Shown piece after piece: positions 1 to 7,212 of a stretch of 49,292 nucleotides of DNA. The stretch is from assembly GCA_025363015.1 (NCBI GenBank), contig JANYEQ010000101.1, forward strand, positions 1 to 49,292, in the 5' to 3' direction. A program made the position numbers and the translations under genes. The stretch's first letter is position 1, and the number at the start of each line of letters is the position of its first letter. This stretch comes from Bacteroidota bacterium. GTDB lineage: Bacteria; Bacteroidota; Bacteroidia; B-17B0; Aurantibacillaceae. The notes under the pieces were generated by a model that did not search any database, had not been told where the DNA came from, and saw only the letters and a list, made by a program, of their open reading frames with translations.

Positions 1-887
1 ATGGAGGCTAATTCTTTTCTTGGTAAAACGGTTAATTGTTTTTCTAGTTCTGATTGAATGTTTTTTAAAATTTCTTCATTAGTCGACACTAATATAACTT
101 GTGAATCTGAACCATGTTCAGCTTGCGATAATAAATCAGCCGCTACAAATTCAGGCACGCAAGTTTCATCAACTAATACGGCAACTTCTGATGGACCCGC
201 AGGCATATCAATAGCAATACCTTGTTTGTTTACTAATTGTTTCGCGCAGGTCACATATTGATTTCCTGGACCAAATATTTTATATACACGTGGAACAACT
301 TCTGTTCCAAATGCCATAGCACCAATAGCTTGTACACCCCCAATTTTATACACCTTAGTGATGCCAATTAAATTTGCTGTATATAAAATTGCTGGATTGA
401 TATTGCCATTACTATCAGGTGGAGTACATAAAACAATTTCTTTACATCTCGCTAATTTTGCAGGAACTCCTAACATTAAAATTGTAGAGAACAATGGAGC
501 TGTTCCACCTGGAATGTATAAACCTACCTTTTGGATGGCAATGGATTTCCTCCAACATTTAACACCAGGAAGTGTTTCAATAATTTTTATCCCTTCAATT
601 TGAGTTGAGTGAAAAGTTTCAATATTGTTTTTTGCCAATTGAATGGCTGCTTTTAATTCTTTTGAAATTTGTTTTTCTGCTGCAGAAAACTCATCCTCAG
701 TTACTAATGCGTTTTCAATAATTACTTTATCAAATTGCAAAGTATAGTTTTTAACCGCACCCTGTCCGTTAATTTTAATGTTGGACAATATCGATTGAAC
801 GGTAGCTTCTAATGAAGTTGTATCAATCGTTGGGCGCTTTAAAATAACGTCCCAGGTTTCTTTTTCTGGGTATTTAATTAATTTCAT
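1..887 (-). CDS. hisD: Histidinol dehydrogenase, 3' end outside the window
   Basis: Catalyses the last two NAD-dependent oxidations of histidine synthesis, histidinol to histidine, in the cytoplasm. I translated the minus strand from the ATG at 885-887 (MKLIKYPEKETWD). The open frame runs about 295 residues to the window edge without a stop, against about 430 in the family. Visible HisD signatures are GPGNQYV in the NAD-binding part, MPAGPSEV, and SQAEHGSDSQ, which holds the Gln and His zinc/catalytic residues. It lies 61 bases downstream of hisG on the same strand, in the usual hisG-hisD order, so it is very probably in the attenuator-controlled his operon. The short gap to hisG contains a copy of a dispersed repeat. 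The C-terminal part cannot be assessed. Confidence 0.95.
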   Translation of the reverse strand, partial: MKLIKYPEKETWDVILKRPTIDTTSLEATVQSILSNIKINGQGAVKNYTLQFDKVIIENALVTEDEFSAAEKQISKELKAAIQLAKNNIETFHSTQIEGIKIIETLPGVKCWRKSIAIQKVGLYIPGGTAPLFSTILMLGVPAKLARCKEIVLCTPPDSNGNINPAILYTANLIGITKVYKIGGVQAIGAMAFGTEVVPRVYKIFGPGNQYVTCAKQLVNKQGIAIDMPAGPSEVAVLVDETCVPEFVAADLLSQAEHGSDSQVILVSTNEEILKNIQSELEKQLTVLPRKELAS

Positions 888-906
888 ATTTGTTTTTTAT
901 TTTTTG

Positions 907-930
907 TTCTCGACTTCGCTCAAACTGACA
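907..930. repeat. Dispersed short repeat copy 1 (between hisG and hisD)
   Basis: The stretch contains CGACTTCGCTCAAACTGACA. It matches the core of two other sites here, inside mqnD (7511-7538, inverted) and polA (17757-17779), as TCGACTnCGCTCA. It resembles the short interspersed palindromic-type repeat often seen in Bacteroidota genomes. Function is unknown. Confidence 0.55.
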
Positions 931-948
931 AAATTTATAGATTATGTT

Positions 949-1809
949 TTATAAAATCATTTTTTCAATTGGTACCACTAATATGCCTTGTGCACCTTCC
1001 GCTTTTAGCTTTTCTATTATTTCCCAAAACATATTTTCTTGTACAACCGAATGAACGGAACTCCAACCTTTGTTTGCTAAAGGCAAAATAGTGGGGCTTT
1101 TCATACCAGGCAATATTTTACAAATAGCTTCTAATTTATTGTTAGGTGCATTTAGCAAAATGTATTTTGTGTTTTTTGCTTTACGAACTGCAGTCATTCT
1201 GAATAATAATTTATCTAAAATAACTTGTTGTTCTTTTTCTAGTTTTTTATTTGCTATTAAAACTGCTTCTGACTTAAGTATAATTTCTACTTCTTTTAAC
1301 CCATTAGTAAACAATGTACTTCCTGAGCTCACCAAATCACAAATGGCGTCTGCTAAACCAATACTTGGAGCAATTTCAACAGAGCCACTAATTTCGTGAA
1401 TCTCTGCTTTTATTTTTTTTGATTTTAAATACTTTGATAAGATGGTGGAGTAGGTAGTAGCAATTCTTTTTCCATTTAAATCTTTAATGGATTTATAGGT
1501 TTGCTCTTTTGGAATTGCCAATGATAAACGGCATTTCCCAAAGCCTAATTTTTCTACAACTTTAAGGCTTTTATTTTTTTCAAGTAAAACGTTTTCTCCC
1601 ACAATACCAGTATCCGCTACGCCATCTGCAACGTATTGAGGTATGTCATCATCTCTTAAAAAGAATACTTCTATGGGGAAGTTTGTAGCTTCTGCTTTTA
1701 ATTTATTTAATCCGTTATCAATATCAATACCGCACTCTTTTAAAAGTTTTAGTGAGCTTTCGCTTAAGCGACCTGATTTTTGTATAGCTATTTTTAATTT
1801 TGTTTTCAT
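949..1809 (-). CDS. hisG: ATP phosphoribosyltransferase, long form
   Basis: First committed enzyme of histidine synthesis: condenses ATP with PRPP to give phosphoribosyl-ATP. The 286-residue length is that of the long HisG form, which carries a C-terminal ACT-like regulatory domain (about residues 210-286) for histidine feedback and needs no HisZ. The N-terminal KIAIQKSGRLSESSLKLL and the segment with DIPQYVADGVADTGIVG are typical of the periplasmic-binding-protein-like catalytic fold. The ATG at 1807-1809 follows an attenuator: a His-rich leader peptide (1893-1970) and a hairpin terminator (1843-1868). It is the first structural gene of the operon and hisD follows. Confidence 0.95.
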   Translation of the reverse strand: MKTKLKIAIQKSGRLSESSLKLLKECGIDIDNGLNKLKAEATNFPIEVFFLRDDDIPQYVADGVADTGIVGENVLLEKNKSLKVVEKLGFGKCRLSLAIPKEQTYKSIKDLNGKRIATTYSTILSKYLKSKKIKAEIHEISGSVEIAPSIGLADAICDLVSSGSTLFTNGLKEVEIILKSEAVLIANKKLEKEQQVILDKLLFRMTAVRKAKNTKYILLNAPNNKLEAICKILPGMKSPTILPLANKGWSSVHSVVQENMFWEIIEKLKAEGAQGILVVPIEKMIL

Positions 1810-1842
1810 TTTTTGTTTGATTTTTTTAATTTTTAAAATAAA

Positions 1843-1868
1843 AAAGGCTTACCAATTGGTAAGCCTTT
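1843..1868 (-). terminator. his operon attenuator hairpin
   Basis: A perfect 26-base palindrome: 11-base stem AAAGGCTTACC, AATT loop. On the minus strand it is followed by TTTTTTATTTT, so it has the form of an intrinsic terminator. It lies between the His-rich leader peptide and hisG, where an attenuator is expected. The leader coding region contains GGTAAG (plus-strand cttacc, 1918-1923), which can pair with CTTACC in the 5' arm and could form a competing antiterminator when ribosomes stall at the His codons. Pairing was found by eye, not by folding software. Confidence 0.85.
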
Positions 1869-1892
1869 GAGAATGACAATACTTTATTTAGA

Positions 1893-1970
1893 TTATAAAA
1901 TACCTTCAACACCCTTACTTACCTTAGTAAAAGCAGAATGATGATGATGTATTTGATTTAAATTTTTCAT
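1893..1970 (-). CDS. hisL: his operon leader peptide, 25 aa, four consecutive His
   Basis: A 25-residue open frame on the minus strand, from ATG (1968-1970) to TAA (1893-1895). It starts MKNLNQIHHHHSAF, with four consecutive CAT codons at residues 8-11, and ends 24 bases before a perfect terminator hairpin upstream of hisG. This is the classic layout of a translation-coupled attenuator: scarce charged tRNA-His stalls the ribosome on the His run and should let the GGTAAG segment at residues 15-19 sequester the terminator arm. The composition and placement make a chance ORF unlikely. The peptide itself probably has no function. Gene symbol is by analogy with the enterobacterial his leader. Confidence 0.88.
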   Translation of the reverse strand: MKNLNQIHHHHSAFTKVSKGVEGIL

Positions 1971-1979
1971 TTTATTGTA

Positions 1980-1987
1980 CAAATATA
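1980..1987 (-). promoter_or_regulatory. Candidate -7 box for the his operon
   Basis: The minus strand reads TATATTTG, an exact match to the Bacteroidota -7 consensus TAnnTTTG. It ends 9 bases before the leader-peptide ATG, so transcription would begin only a few bases ahead of that ATG. No convincing -33 element was seen. Confidence 0.45.
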
Positions 1988-2148
1988 CTTTATATTATTG
2001 AATTGAAAAATTATTAAGTATTATTTATAAATAATCATTCAACGCCCAACCCTACTAAATATAAATTGTTTTGTATATTGGTAATTGTATTGATTAAATT
2101 ATTAATTTAAAAATAAGTCGCAACTAGGTTATTAACTTTAGAAAAAAA

Positions 2149-2895
2149 CTATTTTGGTGTTACCGATTTTGACTTAATAAATTCTGAAAACTCTTGTACG
2201 CGTGCTTTGCTAACCTGTACATGTGTTCCGTCGCTTAAAATAACTTCGCCCCCCTCATTATTACTGTATTCTTTTACAAACGCTATATTTATAAGTGCCG
2301 AGCGATGAATTCTAAAAAATTCCGATTCGGGTAAAATAGTTTCAAATTCCTTCAATGTTTTGCTGGCAACAATTTTCTTTTGCCCACTTAAATATAAATT
2401 GGTGTAATTATCGCTAGCTTCTAACCAAACAATATCTTTAAATTCAACCAAGGTAAAGCCTTTACTGTGATTTATTAATACAACTTTTTTATCGGCATCG
2501 TGTTTAGTGGTTGTAGACGTAGCTTTTGCCTCATAATGCTGTACCACCTTTTTAACAGCGCCTTGCAATTCGCTTAGCATTAAGGGTTTTAGTAAATAAT
2601 CAGTAGCGCCTGCTTTTACAGCGGTAATACCATGCTCGCTATAAGCCGTTAAAAATATTACACAAAAATCGCGATTATAAATGCCTTCTAACATTTGAAA
2701 CCCATTCATACCTGGCATATTAATGTCTAAAAACACAACATGGGGCTTTAACTCTTGTATCTTAAGTTTTCCCTCCATGCCACTTGAGGCCTCGCCTATT
2801 ACTTCTATTTCTGGACAGTAATTTTGTAACATACTACGAGTATTACTTCGGCTATCCTCTTCATCATCTATTATTAAGGCTTGAAATTTTTGCAT
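2149..2895 (-). CDS. LytTR-family response regulator
   Basis: A 248-residue cytoplasmic two-component regulator. The N-terminal receiver domain (about 1-120) has the acidic pair DDEE at 10-13, the phosphoacceptor Asp57 in FLDINMPGMNG, Thr83 and Lys103 (LLKPL). The C-terminal LytTR DNA-binding domain (about 145-245) contains WLEASDNYTNLYL and FFRIHRSALIN, typical of the family. LytTR proteins bind short direct repeats and in Bacteroidota are usually paired with a HisKA-less membrane kinase. No kinase lies next to it here, so it is an orphan or its partner is elsewhere. It stands alone, 253 bases downstream of the his leader start on the same strand. Targets cannot be inferred. Confidence 0.9.
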   Translation of the reverse strand: MQKFQALIIDDEEDSRSNTRSMLQNYCPEIEVIGEASSGMEGKLKIQELKPHVVFLDINMPGMNGFQMLEGIYNRDFCVIFLTAYSEHGITAVKAGATDYLLKPLMLSELQGAVKKVVQHYEAKATSTTTKHDADKKVVLINHSKGFTLVEFKDIVWLEASDNYTNLYLSGQKKIVASKTLKEFETILPESEFFRIHRSALINIAFVKEYSNNEGGEVILSDGTHVQVSKARVQEFSEFIKSKSVTPK

Positions 2896-2988
2896 ATTAT
2901 TTTTTTTCTAAACTACACATTAATATTAATTATAATTAAACAAATTAGCAAAACTATATTTTGAATGAGTAAACAAATAAAAAACGTG

Positions 2989-3954
2989 TTATTTTAATAT
3001 TAATTGTTGAGGTATTGAATATTTTTTAACAAATAAGGTTAAAATTTTGTGGGCATCATTCAGCAGGTCGCTTTCTGTTGTATTTAACTGTAATTGTTTA
3101 ATAGCCATTTCTTCAACATTATTTATTTTTTGAATATGTGTTTTTCTTATCGACTTTTCTATTAAATAAATGTTTAAACCAAGGTCTTTTATATTGCCTA
3201 ATTTTTTTATTATAAAGCTTAAGGCATAAAAAACTTTATGGTTAAAATAAATATAATTGTTTAAATTTTTTACAACGTTAAGATTATTGTAGATAGATGT
3301 TTTTTCACTTGCGGTAATAAATTGCTTTTCCCATTCATATTTGGTGGTTACCTTTTTAAGAACGATGATGCCGTTTAAACTTTGGGCATAAATGCTTAAC
3401 CAGCGTAGTTTTCGTCGTAGTTCGTGCACTTGTAACTCCATATTATTAAACGACTTTGGAAATTGACTAAAAAATTCAGAAATATAGTTTACTTCTTTAG
3501 CAATGTGTTTTTTAATTTCGTTTATAATAAGTGTATTGTTTAAGTTTAATTCATTAGCTAAAATAATTTGATTAAAAACAGAGAGGTAGAATTCTTTTTC
3601 AATTAATTTTTTATTTAGTTTATCTATTGCTTTATTTTTCTTTTTAATTAAATAATCAATTTGATTTTTTTTAATTAATTTATTTTTAATAAAACTTTTA
3701 ATTGTAACGTCATAAAAATCTATCTCCCCTAAGGCATCTTCTACTTTTTTAAACGCTTTGTGCCAGGATTCAAAATTAGGGCTTGCGTTTAAATTTACTA
3801 AAATACGCGTAACACTTTGTGCCATGAATAATGGGGTACGAGCATTATGAGTGTATAAATATAAAGCCGGATTTTTAGTTGTTTTGGCTTTTTTAAATTG
3901 TAGTAAAAGTTGCTGGCTATAAGTTTTTAGTGGATTATGAACGGTTGTAGCCAT
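2989..3954 (-). CDS. Alpha-helical protein, possibly CHAD-like
   Basis: A 321-residue Lys- and Asn-rich protein without signal peptide or membrane segment, predicted by eye to be almost entirely helical. Two stretches, THNARTPLFMAQSV (about residue 35) and VHELRRKLRWLSIYAQSL (about 177), resemble the repeated H-x2-R-x-P/K helix starts of CHAD domains, which bind polyphosphate through basic residues. The two-fold arrangement and length fit CHAD, but the match is weak and the basic face was not verified. It follows the HsdR_N gene by 30 bases on the same strand and may be the last gene of the pterin cluster. Function unknown. Confidence 0.4.
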   Translation of the reverse strand: MATTVHNPLKTYSQQLLLQFKKAKTTKNPALYLYTHNARTPLFMAQSVTRILVNLNASPNFESWHKAFKKVEDALGEIDFYDVTIKSFIKNKLIKKNQIDYLIKKKNKAIDKLNKKLIEKEFYLSVFNQIILANELNLNNTLIINEIKKHIAKEVNYISEFFSQFPKSFNNMELQVHELRRKLRWLSIYAQSLNGIIVLKKVTTKYEWEKQFITASEKTSIYNNLNVVKNLNNYIYFNHKVFYALSFIIKKLGNIKDLGLNIYLIEKSIRKTHIQKINNVEEMAIKQLQLNTTESDLLNDAHKILTLFVKKYSIPQQLILK

Positions 3955-3984
3955 GATATTTACTATATTAGTAAATCAAATATA

Positions 3985-4413
3985 TTAATAATATTCAGGC
4001 AAATCAATAATTTTATTATTACTATCAAAAACAAAATCGCTTACGCCGTTTGTTATCATTAAATAATTTGCTTTTAAAATTAAATTATAACGTTGCGCTT
4101 GTTCAATAGTAGTAATATTAAGCTCTATAAAGGGAGCTTTACATTCAATAATTAAAAAAGGAGATAGGTTTTTTTTGTAAACAACTATATCAAAACGTTT
4201 TTTTAAATCGTTTAATGTAATTTCTTTTTCAACTGAAATTAACGAAGAAGGGTATTTTTTTACGTTAATTAAATAATTTAATACATGCTGTCTTACCCAT
4301 TCTTCGGGCGTTAATACAAACCATTTTTTTCGTATATCGTCAAAAATTTCGGTTTTACCATTCCCATTTCTCACGCGTACACCAAACGATGGGTATTTTA
4401 ATTCGAGCGACAA
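3985..4413 (-). CDS. HsdR_N-domain protein (PD-(D/E)XK nuclease-like fold)
   Basis: A 142-residue stand-alone protein matching the N-terminal domain of type I restriction HsdR subunits. The core shows RFDIVVY followed, about 13 residues later, by LIIECKAP, i.e. the D...ExK arrangement of PD-(D/E)XK nucleases. EEWVRQHVLNYLI near residue 38 is the usual start of the domain. There is no helicase domain and no hsdM or hsdS nearby, so this is not a restriction system. Such single-domain proteins are common in Bacteroidota with unknown role. It starts 3 bases after folE ends, which implies co-transcription with the pterin genes. Confidence 0.75.
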   Translation of the reverse strand: MSLELKYPSFGVRVRNGNGKTEIFDDIRKKWFVLTPEEWVRQHVLNYLINVKKYPSSLISVEKEITLNDLKKRFDIVVYKKNLSPFLIIECKAPFIELNITTIEQAQRYNLILKANYLMITNGVSDFVFDSNNKIIDLPEYY

Positions 4414-4416
4414 ATT

Positions 4417-5127
4417 TTAGTAATTCGTTTTCATTTCAACGTATTTTAAAAACTCTTGTCGCGTGGCTTCTTCTTCAAATTTACCGCCATAAAAAGAACT
4501 AACGGTTGCCGAGCTATTATCTTGTATGCCTCGGCTAGAGACACACAAATGTTTAGCGTCGATAATTATAGCTACATCTTTTGTTTGTAAAATATTTTGT
4601 AATTCGATTGCAATTTGATTCGTAAGACGCTCCTGCACCTGAGGGCGTTTGGCAAAATATTGTACAATACGGTTTAATTTTGATAAACCAATTACTTTTC
4701 CATTACTTATGTAAGCAACGTGTGCTTTACCAAAAATTGGCACAAAATGATGTTCGCAATTGCTGTAAAAAGTAATATCTTTTTCAACCAGCATTTGTTT
4801 GTATTGGTATTTGTTTTCAAACAAAGCAATTTTAGGCTTGTTGGCTGGGTTTAAGCCGCTAAAAATTTCTTTTATATACATTTTTGCAACCCGTTTTGGG
4901 GTGCCTTTTAAACTATCATCTGATAAATCTAAACCTAAGGTTTCCATTATTTCCGTAAAATGAAATTCTATTTTTTTCATTTTTTCGTCATCGCTTAGTT
5001 TAAAAGCATTGGCAGACATGGGAGTTTTAATCCCAGTGCTAATATGCTCGTCGCCAATTTCATCGCCGCTTAGTTGTATTTTATTGCTGTTAAGCAGGGT
5101 ATTCAACGTAATTTCTTTCTGTTTCAT
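4417..5127 (-). CDS. folE: GTP cyclohydrolase I
   Basis: Converts GTP to 7,8-dihydroneopterin triphosphate, the entry step to folate and other pterins. The 236-residue protein has the catalytic domain from about residue 50, with GTPKRVAKMY, the zinc ligands in NCEHHFVPIFGKAHVAYI and HLCVSSRG, and QERLTNQIA. The N-terminal stretch with GDEIGDEH and TPMSANAF is, from memory, conserved in flavobacterial FolE, which supports the ATG at 5127. That start overlaps the end of the upstream 6-pyruvoyltetrahydropterin synthase gene by 38 bases in another frame, suggesting translational coupling and a joint product pathway. Confidence 0.95.
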   Translation of the reverse strand: MKQKEITLNTLLNSNKIQLSGDEIGDEHISTGIKTPMSANAFKLSDDEKMKKIEFHFTEIMETLGLDLSDDSLKGTPKRVAKMYIKEIFSGLNPANKPKIALFENKYQYKQMLVEKDITFYSNCEHHFVPIFGKAHVAYISNGKVIGLSKLNRIVQYFAKRPQVQERLTNQIAIELQNILQTKDVAIIIDAKHLCVSSRGIQDNSSATVSSFYGGKFEEEATRQEFLKYVEMKTNY

Positions 5128-5503
5128 ACAGGGTAATTTTTAGTTCATAACGGTTATCTAGTTGTTTACGAAGAATGCTGTGTATAACCATTGCAATATT
5201 TTCGGCGGTTGGGTTTAAATTTTTAAACTCTTCAGTATCTAAGTTTAAATTTTTATGATCAAATTTTTCGAGTACATTTTTTTTAATAATATCACTTAAT
5301 ACCTTCATATCTATTACATAACCAGTGGAGGGATCTGTTTCGCCGGTAATTTTTACAATTAAATCATAGTTATGTCCGTGATAGTTGGGGTAGTTACACT
5401 TTCCAAAGATGTTAGCGTTTTCTTCAGCACCTAATAAAGGATTGTTTAAACGATGTGCGGCGTTAAAATGTTCTTTTCTGTATACAGCAACTTTATTGCT
5501 CAT
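5090..5503 (-). CDS. 6-pyruvoyltetrahydropterin synthase / QueD family, paralogue A
   Basis: A 137-residue enzyme of the PTPS/QueD family acting on dihydroneopterin triphosphate. Zinc ligands are His in EHFNAAHRL and the pair in HGHNY. The catalytic Cys lies in GKCNYPNYHGH, with DHKNL and the terminal LYETERNYVEY completing the site. Five residues separate Cys and HGH, the spacing reported for the PTPS-II (tetrahydropterin-forming) type, whereas QueD proper has three. It overlaps folE, whose product is its substrate. A second homologue lies at 6070-6477. It could still be a queuosine enzyme, and the family call is firmer than the subtype. Confidence 0.88.
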   Translation of the reverse strand: MSNKVAVYRKEHFNAAHRLNNPLLGAEENANIFGKCNYPNYHGHNYDLIVKITGETDPSTGYVIDMKVLSDIIKKNVLEKFDHKNLNLDTEEFKNLNPTAENIAMVIHSILRKQLDNRYELKITLYETERNYVEYPA

Positions 5504-5648
5504 AGTTTTATTTTTAAATCATTAATAGATGGTTAGACTATTGTTTTGGTTTTTTAGTTTAAAGCATTGTTTCGAAAGTTTGTCGATTACTGGCTTTTAT
5601 AGGATAGTAAAAGTAGTAATTTTCTTACAGAATAAGTATAAAAAATCG

Positions 5649-6077
5649 TTAATCGTTTAATTTAACCATGCAGCGCAAATCTCGGCTGGTTAAATACCAT
5701 TCTAAACAAAAGCCATTAGGATTAATATTCGGTAAGGCAATTAATTTTTTAAACGTTATCTCAACATTAGGAATGTTTTTATAATAATCTATTAAATCTA
5801 TAAAGGCGTAATTTCCTTTCGATATTGTAAAAGGTTCAAGGTTAAAAAATTTTGCTTCATTTTCTATTTTTTGTTCTATAGCCGCTTTGTAAATAATTTC
5901 ACCATTTTTATTTGGATGTGATATTCCAAAAAATTGCCTGTTTTTTGAATCGGAAATTAACGCATGAAGTTGATTGTGGGTTGTAGAAACATCATTAGGA
6001 AAAATAGGCGCTTTTAAACATAAAACAGCAATATCATTAACAATAGTAAGTGTTTTCATTTGCATTAATTTACCCAA
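5649..6077 (-). CDS. Conserved hypothetical, possibly GyrI-like ligand-binding domain
   Basis: A 142-residue cytoplasmic protein with no signal peptide. The middle and end (KGNYAFIDL, an FKKLIALPN stretch, GFCLEWYL) have the rhythm of GyrI-like/SOUL effector-binding domains, in which a GxYA strand and a C-terminal ExY strand line the pocket; this is a weak resemblance. The first ATG overlaps the upstream paralogue-B gene by 8 bases. Internal Met5 and Met7 are alternative starts, and Met7 (MKTLTIV) gives the more natural N-terminus. It sits between the two PTPS-like genes on the same strand, so co-expression with them is likely. Confidence 0.6.
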   Translation of the reverse strand: MGKLMQMKTLTIVNDIAVLCLKAPIFPNDVSTTHNQLHALISDSKNRQFFGISHPNKNGEIIYKAAIEQKIENEAKFFNLEPFTISKGNYAFIDLIDYYKNIPNVEITFKKLIALPNINPNGFCLEWYLTSRDLRCMVKLND

Positions 6078-6477
6078 AATATTCTACACAAATACGCGGT
6101 GTTTCGTATAATTTTACACAATGTAAGCTAACGTTTGCGGGCAAGTGTGGTAAAATTTGTTGCCAAATAGCAATGGCCAAATTTTCGGTACTTGCCAATT
6201 TTCCATACATAAAATCAACATCTATGTTTAGGTTTTTATGATCTAATTTATCGCAAACATATTTATTTAAAATTGTACTTAAGTTTTTTGCATCCATTAA
6301 AAAGCCTGTTTCTTCATTTACTTCGCCCTTTATAGTTACAATTAAATCGTAGTTATGCCCGTGCCAATTAGCATTAGCACACTTACCAAACACTTCGATA
6401 TTTTTTTCTTCTGTCCAGTTGGGGTTAAATAGTTTGTGAGCAGCGTTAAAATGTTCGTGACGGGTTAAATAAATCAT
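6070..6477 (-). CDS. 6-pyruvoyltetrahydropterin synthase / QueD family, paralogue B
   Basis: A 135-residue homologue of the protein encoded at 5090-5503, with the same site residues: HEHFNAAHKL, GKCANANWHGHNYDLIV, DHKNLNID, STENLA and LYETPRICVEY. The Cys to HGH spacing is again five residues (PTPS-II type). All visible catalytic and zinc residues are intact in both copies, so neither looks like a decayed duplicate. The two may differ in substrate (tetrahydropterin versus 7-deazaguanine synthesis) or regulation. It is divergent from mqnB, with only 40 bases between the two starts. Confidence 0.87.
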   Translation of the reverse strand: MIYLTRHEHFNAAHKLFNPNWTEEKNIEVFGKCANANWHGHNYDLIVTIKGEVNEETGFLMDAKNLSTILNKYVCDKLDHKNLNIDVDFMYGKLASTENLAIAIWQQILPHLPANVSLHCVKLYETPRICVEYFG

Positions 6478-6517
6478 AGTGTAAAATTAAGCAGAATTAT
6501 AGTAATTTTAAACAATC

Positions 6518-7186
6518 ATGCTTAAAAAAATTTTAATTGTTTCGGCCACAAAATACGAAATAGAAATACTACTTAGTATTTTTAAAATTAACGTAAATAA
6601 CGAAACCGGATTATTTATTTCTAATAAATTTCCGCTTGATATTTCGGTTTTAATAACGGGTGTGGGTATGGTAAATACCGCTTTTTTAATGGGAAAATAT
6701 AGTAACCACAACTTTGATTTTACTATTAACTTCGGCGTTTGCGGGGCATTTAATCGTAATTTAAAAATAGGAGAAGTTGTGAATGTTACCAACGATAGGT
6801 TAAGCGAAATGGGTGCAGAAGATGGTGAAAATTTTATTAAGTACGATGAGCTAAAGTTAGGAGGAACAAACGTTTTTGAGTGTTTAATAAAAACAGAAAA
6901 CGTAACTTTAAATAATTTAAAAAAAGTTAGCGGCATTACTGTTAATACGGTTCATGGAAAGGACGAATCTATAAAAAAAACCACCCAACAATTTAATCCT
7001 GATGTAGAGAGTATGGAAGGCGCTGCTTTTTTTAGAAGCTGTAGTGGACTCTCTACTAACCACCTTCAAATTAGGGCTATTTCAAATTATGTTGAAAAAC
7101 GTGATAAAAGTAAGTGGAATATGCCTTTAGCAATCAATAATTTAAATGAAACCGCAATAAAAATAATATACGAACTTTGTAATTAG
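6518..7186 (+). CDS. mqnB: Futalosine hydrolase
   Basis: Removes hypoxanthine from futalosine to give dehypoxanthine futalosine in the menaquinone pathway that bypasses isochorismate. The 222-residue protein has the nucleoside-phosphorylase fold. ILIVSATKYEIE starts it, LITGVGMVNTAF and INFGVCGAFN follow, and near the C-terminus are VESMEGAAFF (the family Glu-Met-Glu ribose-binding motif) and the catalytic Asn in RAISNYVEKRDKSKW. The gene next to it in the same direction is mqnD, which strongly supports MqnB over 5'-methylthioadenosine nucleosidase. It has only 40 bases upstream before the divergent PTPS-like gene. Confidence 0.92.
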   Translation: MLKKILIVSATKYEIEILLSIFKINVNNETGLFISNKFPLDISVLITGVGMVNTAFLMGKYSNHNFDFTINFGVCGAFNRNLKIGEVVNVTNDRLSEMGAEDGENFIKYDELKLGGTNVFECLIKTENVTLNNLKKVSGITVNTVHGKDESIKKTTQQFNPDVESMEGAAFFRSCSGLSTNHLQIRAISNYVEKRDKSKWNMPLAINNLNETAIKIIYELCN

Positions 7187-7212
7187 TTTTTAATCAATAG
7201 ATATTCGTTAAT

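Noticed and set aside
3985-4413. A possible restriction-modification system around the HsdR_N protein
   Set aside because: Only the N-terminal domain of HsdR is present, with no helicase, methyltransferase or specificity gene in the neighbourhood.
6508-6936. A 142-codon minus-strand ORF over mqnB
   Set aside because: The plus-strand frame is a clear futalosine hydrolase; the opposite frame has no motif or plausible context.
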